A DNA stretch of 64,000 bases, taken from JADLEX01 sp964586775. GTDB lineage: Bacteria > Lernaellota > Lernaellaia > JACKCT01. The notes below the pieces were generated by a model. The model saw only the letters and a list, made by a program, of their open reading frames with translations. It was not told the origin of the DNA and made no database searches. Of this stretch, positions 57,252 through 64,000 are shown in pieces. The stretch covers positions 62,001 through 126,000 of the forward strand of contig CAZPJD010000184.1 in NCBI GenBank assembly GCA_964586775.1, written 5' to 3'. Each line of letters opens with the position of its first letter. The stretch's first letter is position 1. The position numbers and the translations under genes were made by a program.

Positions 57252-58651
57252 GGTTGACCGCCCCCGCGCAGGTCGCGGATCACGGCGGCGGCGGCGCGCA
57301 GCGCGTCGTCCTCGACCGCCGATGCTCCGCCCGCTTCGCCCGCGACGAAGACATCCGTTCGCGTCGTGCGTCCGTCGTTGTCTCGTATTGGCGCGAATCG
57401 TCCGAGCGTCGAATCCCACACGATGCGCGCGCCGGCCTGCGCGGCCAGCTCGAACGCGGGCTGAGGGGCAAGATCGAGAATCAGCGTGTCGCACGAGCCC
57501 GCGCGGCGATTCGCGGAAGCCGACTCGAACTCCACGGACTTCACGCGCCTGCGCCCCGCGACGGCGCGGAGCCGGTGGTTCGTCAGGATCGCGCAACCCG
57601 CGGCGCGCAGCGCATCGAGGTCTTCGGCCGTCGTGTCGCTGGATTCGCGCGGCGTCGCGAGCGCGACGACCTCGACCCCCGCCGCGATCAGCATCCGCGC
57701 CGTTCGTGCGCCGCGTCCCGCGTCACCCCAAATCATCGCCCGCTCGCCGGGGCGCACCCCGTAGCGCACAACCAACGACTGCGCCGCGCGCGCGCTCATC
57801 ACGCCCGGCAGATCGTTTTGCGCGAACAGCGCACTCTGGTCGTACGATCCCGTGCACATGATCGCCCGCGCGGCGTGAACGCGTTTCAATCCCGTCGCGT
57901 CGCGCACCACGTAAAATCCTTCCTCGAAAAACCCGATCGCCTCGGTGTGCGCGAGCACGCGCCCGCCGGCATTTTCGATTCGCGCCCGAAGCTCGGTGAT
58001 GAGCCGGCGCGAGTCGCCGCCATTTTCGCCGAACGCATCGAGCAGCCGCCCGCCGACGTCCTCGGCATCGACGACGACGACCTCGATTCCCGCATCGGCG
58101 ATGGCCGCGCCCGCGACGAGCCCGGCAAGGCCCGCGCCGACGATCAGCACCTCGGTACGCAGGTCGCCGATCGTCTTTTCCGGCGTTTCCATCAATTCGG
58201 GCAACTCGCCCAAGCCCGAAACCCCGCGCACGAGGCGCGTGATGGCGCGAGCCGACGCGCCGGTGGACGTGCCCATGTGGTGGTAGTCGAGCTTGTCGCG
58301 AAACAGCAGGTCCGACGCGCCGAGCACGTCGAAATCGGCGCTGGGATAACCCGGCTCGCGCAGTACCGACACCCCCGGGGCGCAACGCACGCGGCAGCCG
58401 TTTTGGTTCGGCACGCCGTCGATGCGCATCAGGCACCGACCGCAATGTCCCTTGGCGCAAAAGAGCCCGCGCGGGCGGTGAAACTTCAGGCTGCGCGAGA
58501 GGATATCGATCCCCGACGCGTGGAGCGCGACGCTGACCGGCTCGCCGTCAAATGCGGCCAGATCGCGGCCCTCGAATTGGAGGACAACCCGATTCCCCCG
58601 CGCGTGACCGAAGCGCGGATCGTTCAGAATGCGGCGGTCGGTTCGGGCCAT
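57248..58651 (-). CDS. Dehydrogenase alpha subunit: N-terminal 2Fe-2S plus FAD domain
   Basis: A 467-residue protein. The N-terminal domain (about 20-110) has a plant-type-like cluster site CAKGHCGRCLMRIDG (Cys65, Cys70, Cys73) with Cys86 or Cys90 to complete it. From about 165 a pyridine-nucleotide-disulfide-oxidoreductase-like FAD domain follows: LIVGAGLAGLVAG, GSYDQSALFAQNDLPGVMSA and VFVAGEAGG. This is the layout of sarcosine oxidase alpha, HcnB and the alpha subunit of D-hydroxyproline and opine dehydrogenases. Its second cofactor (NAD or FMN) cannot be read. Its stop overlaps the small-subunit ATG (ATGA). Confidence 0.9.
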   Translation of the reverse strand: MARTDRRILNDPRFGHARGNRVVLQFEGRDLAAFDGEPVSVALHASGIDILSRSLKFHRPRGLFCAKGHCGRCLMRIDGVPNQNGCRVRCAPGVSVLREPGYPSADFDVLGASDLLFRDKLDYHHMGTSTGASARAITRLVRGVSGLGELPELMETPEKTIGDLRTEVLIVGAGLAGLVAGAAIADAGIEVVVVDAEDVGGRLLDAFGENGGDSRRLITELRARIENAGGRVLAHTEAIGFFEEGFYVVRDATGLKRVHAARAIMCTGSYDQSALFAQNDLPGVMSARAAQSLVVRYGVRPGERAMIWGDAGRGARTARMLIAAGVEVVALATPRESSDTTAEDLDALRAAGCAILTNHRLRAVAGRRRVKSVEFESASANRRAGSCDTLILDLAPQPAFELAAQAGARIVWDSTLGRFAPIRDNDGRTTRTDVFVAGEAGGASAVEDDALRAAAAVIRDLRGGGQP

Positions 58652-58664
58652 GACGACGCCCGCG

Positions 58665-60224
<1,560 letters not shown>

Positions 60225-60257
60225 GATGACTCCGAGCCCGTGCCGCGAGCCGCCCGG

Positions 60258-60263
60258 AGTATA
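60258..60263 (-). promoter_or_regulatory. -10 element for the P5C dehydrogenase operon
   Basis: TATACT (5 of 6 to the -10 consensus) on the minus strand, giving a start site about 27 bases before the ATG. The -35 at the right distance (TATCCA) is weak, so an activator may be needed. Confidence 0.45.
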
Positions 60264-60375
60264 GCGACAAATTTCGGACGTGGATAGAGAAAAAGCGCGA
60301 AATCGTGTGCGCGGTTGACCGGCGTGGGCCGCAACTGACATCATGCCGCGCGTCCGGGCGGGAAGGAGTTTTTTC

Positions 60376-61077
60376 GTGCGCGTCATCGTCGTCACTGTTG
60401 CCATACTCGCCTGGGCGTGCGCTGCCCAAGCCGCGAGCGTAGAATCCAAATACGGCGCGACGCCCGTCCCGACACCCGAGGTCGCGACCCCCGAAACCGC
60501 CGCCGACCATTTCGCCATCGCGGTCGAGGCGTTTCGCAAGGGCGACTCGCGCAATGCGGAACAAAGCGTGCGTAACGCGCTGTCGCTCGACCCGAAAAAC
60601 CCCGACTACCACTACCTGCTGGGCAAGATCTATCTGTTCCGCGCCGCCGAGAAGAATCGGCTCGAGATCCGCAACGACGGCACCGATTCGCCCGAGACCA
60701 AGTACGTCAAGCGTTACGTGAAGGGGCGCGAGGAACTCGAGCTCGCCAAGTCGTCGTTCGAGGTCGTGACCAAGCTGCAAGCCCACGCGGCGGATGCCTG
60801 GCTGAACCTCGGCACCTGCGAGGACAATCTGGGCAATGAGGACGCGGCGGTAGCGGCCTTCGAGCAGGCGATCCGCCTCGCCCCGGCCACCACCACCGCC
60901 CGTGACGCGAGCAACAACCTGGGCCTGCTCCACCGCAGCGAAAACCGCCCGGAACTCGCCTACGCGGCGTTTCAGGCGGCGCTCGCCATCGACCCCACGT
61001 TTCTGCCCGCGCGCGTCAACGTCCAGCGACTGCTGGAAAAGTACCCCAAGCTGAAAAAGGCCGCGAAGCCGAAATGA
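60376..61077 (+). CDS. Exported TPR-repeat protein
   Basis: A 233-residue protein. A signal peptide (VRVIVVTVAILAWACAAQA) is followed by tetratricopeptide repeats: AIAVEAFRKGDSRNAEQSVRNALSLDPKNPDY, an AWLNLGTCEDNLGNEDAAVAAFEQAIRLAP repeat and a NNLGLLHRSENRPELAYAAFQAALAIDP repeat, read at about 50-85, 140-175 and 180-215. TPRs act as protein scaffolds; partner unknown. I chose the GTG at 60376 because AAGGAG lies seven bases upstream; an ATG 33 bases earlier would add an extra basic stretch. It overlaps the glycosyltransferase gene by ATGA. Confidence 0.8.
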   Translation: MRVIVVTVAILAWACAAQAASVESKYGATPVPTPEVATPETAADHFAIAVEAFRKGDSRNAEQSVRNALSLDPKNPDYHYLLGKIYLFRAAEKNRLEIRNDGTDSPETKYVKRYVKGREELELAKSSFEVVTKLQAHAADAWLNLGTCEDNLGNEDAAVAAFEQAIRLAPATTTARDASNNLGLLHRSENRPELAYAAFQAALAIDPTFLPARVNVQRLLEKYPKLKKAAKPK

Positions 61078-61949
61078 CGGCCCGCGCGCCCGCCGAACGT
61101 CCAGCCCTCGGCGCGACGTCGCGGACGCTGGTGGTGATGCCGGCCCTCAACGCCGAGGCGACGCTCGAAAAGACGGTGGCCGACATCCCGCCCGGAACCG
61201 CGGACGAGATCCTGCTTGTCGACGACGCCAGCACCGATCGCACGGTCGAGATCGCCACGCGCCTCGGCCTCACGGTGATCCGGCACGATCGGACGCGGGG
61301 ATACGGCGCGAACCAGAAAACGTGCTACCGCGAGGCCCTCGCGCGCGGCGCGGACATCGTGCTCATGATCCACCCCGACTATCAGTACGACTCGCGACTC
61401 GCGCCGCACTTCGTCCGCTTCATCCGCGACGGGTACTTCGACGTCATGCTCGGCTCGCGCATACGCACCCGGGCCGAGGCGCTGGCGTGCGGGATGCCGG
61501 TTTACAAATACGTGGCCAACCGGTTTCTGACGATCGTCGAAAACCTGATGATGGGCACCAACTTCAGCGAGTGCCATACGGGCTACCGGGCATATCACCG
61601 GCGCGTGCTCGAAACCGTCCCGTGGGAGCAAAACTCCGACGATTTCCTCTTCGACACGCAGTTCCTGATGCAATCCGTCTACTTCGGGTTCCAGATCGCC
61701 GAGCTTCCCGTCCCGGTGCGCTACGGCCCCGACGCCTCATCGACGAGCTTCTCGGCCGGAGTGCGTTACGGCCTCGGAACGCTCTTCGAGGCATGCCGAT
61801 TCGTGCTGAACCGGATGGGCGTTATGAATTCCGCGATATTCCGGAGAGCCGGCCGGCCCGCGTCCCTGGCGACGACCTCCGGGGTCATTTCTGATACGTC
61901 ATCATCGCCGCACGAGAAAACGGAAAACACCAAATCCCCGATTCCGTGA
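61074..61949 (+). CDS. Family 2 glycosyltransferase (polyprenyl-phosphate-sugar synthase-like)
   Basis: A 291-residue GT-A enzyme. VVMPALNAEATLEKTV starts the nucleotide-sugar fold, EILLVDDASTDRT holds the first acidic pair, LMIHPDYQYDSRL carries the DxD-like metal site, GSRIRTRAEA and FSECHTGYRAY follow. It matches the DPM1/WbbL-like soluble GT2 group with a polar C-terminus and no membrane helix. The product may be a lipid-linked sugar used by an enzyme like the GT-C protein at 5422. It overlaps the TPR gene and is followed by a 550-bp non-coding stretch. Confidence 0.88.
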   Translation: MTARAPAERPALGATSRTLVVMPALNAEATLEKTVADIPPGTADEILLVDDASTDRTVEIATRLGLTVIRHDRTRGYGANQKTCYREALARGADIVLMIHPDYQYDSRLAPHFVRFIRDGYFDVMLGSRIRTRAEALACGMPVYKYVANRFLTIVENLMMGTNFSECHTGYRAYHRRVLETVPWEQNSDDFLFDTQFLMQSVYFGFQIAELPVPVRYGPDASSTSFSAGVRYGLGTLFEACRFVLNRMGVMNSAIFRRAGRPASLATTSGVISDTSSSPHEKTENTKSPIP

Positions 61950-62500
61950 CCCGATTTTGCCACTTACACGAGCGTCATCGCGATCTGAACTGAAATGATT
62001 TCAAGGCTTCGGTGTTATCGGAACGCGAAATCGCGGAAAACGCGGCGTGAACATCGGATTCTTCCTCTTCCGCTGATTTCCGAACCGGCAACCGCGAGCG
62101 CATGAAACTTCGCATTGAGATCGTCCGTTTCAACAGCCATCCCCACGAATACCTCAAAATTGTCGAGTCAATTCGCGAGGGCGGCACGCTCAGGCCCAGA
62201 ATCGTGCCACGCCTGGGCCGCCGCGTTCGCCGCGGGTCGTCCGGGCAATGCGTGACGCGGTCCTGGAGTCCCGCCCTCGTCTTCGCCCGGCTCCGGGTGC
62301 GGCAGGAGTTGCCGCGGGCGGCCGGGAATCTCGCGGAGGGACGGAGGTTCCATTTCGATCCGGAGCGCGCGGACGAGGCGCGAAACGTCGCCTACGCCGA
62401 TTGACAAGGCGGCGGCTTTCCGACCACATTACGGCGCTTTTTTTTCGCGGCCCCGCGGCGCGTCGATGCGCGACGCCGTGCGCTTTTTGGGGGACGAGGC
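61950..62500. other. Long intergenic stretch without a confident gene
   Basis: About 550 bp between the glycosyltransferase and the SGNH hydrolase. The left 200 bp are A+T richer than the average. A short open frame (62102-62404, plus) and several minus-strand ones exist, but none has a signal, motif or plausible composition, and they overlap each other. The stretch may hold the SGNH promoter, a small RNA or a decayed gene. Confidence 0.5.
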
Positions 62501-63679
62501 TTGATTCCAGGCGCTTTCTGGACCGAACCGCGTTTTCGGCGGATTCGAATCGCGGCGATGGTCGTCGCGATCTTCGTCGTGCTCGAAATCGGCGTTCGGA
62601 TTTTCTTCGCGCGGCCCGGCGTCGTCGTCCGCAACGAGGAAAACAACCCGCAGGCGATGCCCTACCTGCTGGATCAGTACGAGAAACACAAGGGCATCAA
62701 AATCGCGTGCATCGGCAGCTCGGTCATGCAGGGCTACCTGAACTCGTGGGACGACCGCGCGTTTCCGTCGATGGCCGAAAAGATCCTGCGCAAAAAGTAC
62801 GGCTACAAGAACCTCAGGACCTTCAACTTCGCGACCGCTGGCAACAACTTCGGCGACCACCTGTGCGTGCTCAACCGCGTGCTGGAGGACGACCCCGACC
62901 TGATCGTCCACGCGGTGCACTTCAAGCTCTTCTCCACGTTCCGCCTCTCGGCCATCGCGCGCACGGATAACGCCTACTACCTGCTCGGCAATCCCGAGCT
63001 GTCGTCCTACCTCGCCCGGTTCAACATCCCGACGCGCGACTGGGTCAAGATCTACATGAGCGGCAAGGTCGGCGACGCCTGGCACACCTACGGCTATCGC
63101 GACCTGATCTCGCTGCTGCTTTTCGGCACCAAGAAGGTGCCGCAAAAAGAAATCGCCGACCGCTTCCACGAACTGTTCGGCTTCGTGTCGCAGGAGGCGA
63201 TCCTGGCGCGGCTCCACACCCCCGAGGAGCACAACCAGGAGTACCTGTGGAAGCTGCTCCCGCAGGCGCTGGTGGCCAAGCACTACGAGATCTGCGGCAA
63301 CTTCGATTTCACCGACGCCAATCCCAACTGGCAGTTTTTCACCGACGGCGCGAAGCTGGCCGCGCTTCACGACCAGAGCGTTCTGTACTACGTCAGCCCC
63401 ATCAACCGGCCCTTCGTCGAGGAGATGAACTTTTTCAACTGGGAGCGCGTGGTGCCGGTGATGAAGGAGCGCGTCTATCAGACGACGCGCCAGTACGACC
63501 ACCAGCTCCTCGACTATTCGCAGATCGTGGAGCCGGCGTATTTTTCGGATACCGACCACATCAACATGGCCGGGCACAAACAGGTCGCGAGCCGTCTGGC
63601 CAAGGACATCGACCGACGCCTGTCGAGCCGGCGGCACAAGACCCGCGATGCCGAGCGCCGGGCCGACCAGGAGAAATAA
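62501..63679 (+). CDS. SGNH-type acyl esterase/transferase with membrane anchor
   Basis: A 392-residue protein with one N-terminal membrane segment at about 17-40 and a periplasmic SGNH-like domain: IACIGSSVMQGYL (catalytic Ser block), NFATAGNNFGDH and YFSDTDHINMAGHKQVA (catalytic Asp-His). The layout resembles AlgJ/AlgX, PatB and similar enzymes that complete O-acylation of cell-surface polysaccharides. The start is a TTG preceded by a G-rich stretch; an ATG 57 bases later falls within the anchor and is less likely. Six bases separate it from the MBOAT gene, its likely acyl donor partner. Confidence 0.82.
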   Translation: MIPGAFWTEPRFRRIRIAAMVVAIFVVLEIGVRIFFARPGVVVRNEENNPQAMPYLLDQYEKHKGIKIACIGSSVMQGYLNSWDDRAFPSMAEKILRKKYGYKNLRTFNFATAGNNFGDHLCVLNRVLEDDPDLIVHAVHFKLFSTFRLSAIARTDNAYYLLGNPELSSYLARFNIPTRDWVKIYMSGKVGDAWHTYGYRDLISLLLFGTKKVPQKEIADRFHELFGFVSQEAILARLHTPEEHNQEYLWKLLPQALVAKHYEICGNFDFTDANPNWQFFTDGAKLAALHDQSVLYYVSPINRPFVEEMNFFNWERVVPVMKERVYQTTRQYDHQLLDYSQIVEPAYFSDTDHINMAGHKQVASRLAKDIDRRLSSRRHKTRDAERRADQEK

Positions 63680-63685
63680 TCCGCC

Positions 63686-64000
63686 ATGGAATTGATCTCC
63701 TGGACCACCGCCATCGCCTTCCTCGTCGCGCTGCCGATCTATTGGTGGCTGCCGGCGGCGAAGCGCGGCCCGTTTCTGTGCGTGTACGGCCTCGTCTATT
63801 TCCTCGCGTCGCAGCCGCAGGCCGGGCTCATCGCGCTGATCTTTTTGTGGGTCATCCTCTATTTTCAGCGGCTGATCCTGACCGCGCAGACCGATCGCGG
63901 GAAGAAATGGGTGCTATTTTTCGGCGTGGCGATCGCACTCGCGCCGATGATCTTCTACAAGTATCGCTTCTCGCTGCTCGGCCACATCCCGTTCCTCGCG
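63686..64000 (+). CDS. MBOAT-family O-acyltransferase (N-terminal part)
   Basis: The first 105 residues of a membrane protein that runs past the window. MELISWTTAIAFLVALPIYWWLP starts the first helix and three further hydrophobic segments follow, with FYKYRFSLLG at the end, the K-Y motif typical of AlgI/PatA-type membrane-bound O-acyltransferases. Such proteins move acyl groups across the inner membrane to periplasmic partners like the upstream SGNH protein. The catalytic His lies beyond the edge, so the assignment rests on the N-terminal pattern and the neighbour. Confidence 0.78.
   Translation, partial: MELISWTTAIAFLVALPIYWWLPAAKRGPFLCVYGLVYFLASQPQAGLIALIFLWVILYFQRLILTAQTDRGKKWVLFFGVAIALAPMIFYKYRFSLLGHIPFLA

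Noticed and set aside
62102..62404. 100-codon frame in the 61950-62500 gap
   Set aside because: It becomes Arg-rich low complexity, has no ribosome-binding site and is overlapped by equally plausible minus-strand frames; not reported as a gene.

Overview
The window is a high-GC (about two-thirds G+C by eye), gene-dense chromosomal segment of a Gram-negative, probably delta-proteobacterium-like organism (Myxococcota, Desulfobacterota or a related candidate phylum; I cannot assign it more closely). The signs are an Mla lipid-transport operon with a STAS-fused MlaE, OmpA and other outer-membrane proteins, many lipoproteins, Asp/Thr-rich and MopE-like secreted proteins, PilZ and HD-GYP signalling, and heavy use of 4-8 bp start/stop overlaps. 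I see no rRNA, tRNA, transposase, integrase, phage gene or CRISPR array.

Layout. 0-2.7 kb: mlaEFD-like lipid ABC transporter. 3-9.2 kb: glmS, a short ribosome-hibernation protein, a polytopic GT-C-like membrane protein, an acyltransferase, a GlpE-like rhodanese and an SDR lacking its Tyr. 9.3-16.6 kb: GH51-like lipoprotein, O-methyltransferase, a 604-aa Rossmann protein, a small Cys-rich lipoprotein, an outer-membrane barrel and an FG-GAP protein. 16.6-22.4 kb: 2Fe-2S ferredoxin-aroE-aroK, bioD with a LolA-like protein, a cluster of DnaA boxes, an inositol-phosphatase-like protein and larE.

22.5-29.6 kb: the most striking block, an operon for a periplasmic type II molybdenum oxidoreductase of the nitrite oxidoreductase/nitrate reductase (NXR/Nar) kind. 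It has a Tat-exported alpha subunit, a four-cluster Fe-S beta subunit, a haem-b-type gamma lipoprotein, a TorD-like chaperone and a monohaem cytochrome c. It is preceded by an FNR/CRP-type palindrome exactly 41.5 bp before a predicted start site and ends at a UUCG hairpin terminator.

29.7-41.3 kb: SGNH hydrolase, ACT protein, metallo-beta-lactamase lipoprotein, a large lipoprotein, PilZ protein, diacylglycerol-kinase-like protein, nucleoside deoxyribosyltransferase-like protein, nadE and carB. 41.6-48.6 kb: a MopE-like Cys-repeat protein, then a DtxR/MntR-type regulator convergent with a metal ABC transporter in which both permeases carry their own C-terminal DtxR-like domain. 48.6-53.7 kb: OmpA-type protein, a Thr/Asp low-complexity secreted protein, a response regulator with HD-GYP, and a PP-loop tRNA thiolase-like enzyme.

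53.9-60.2 kb: a seven-gene overlapping operon headed by 1-pyrroline-5-carboxylate dehydrogenase and a three-part FAD/2Fe-2S dehydrogenase, best read as a proline (or related imino-acid) oxidation pathway. 60.4-64 kb: TPR protein, glycosyltransferase, and an SGNH/MBOAT pair that suggests polysaccharide O-acylation; the MBOAT gene runs off the window.
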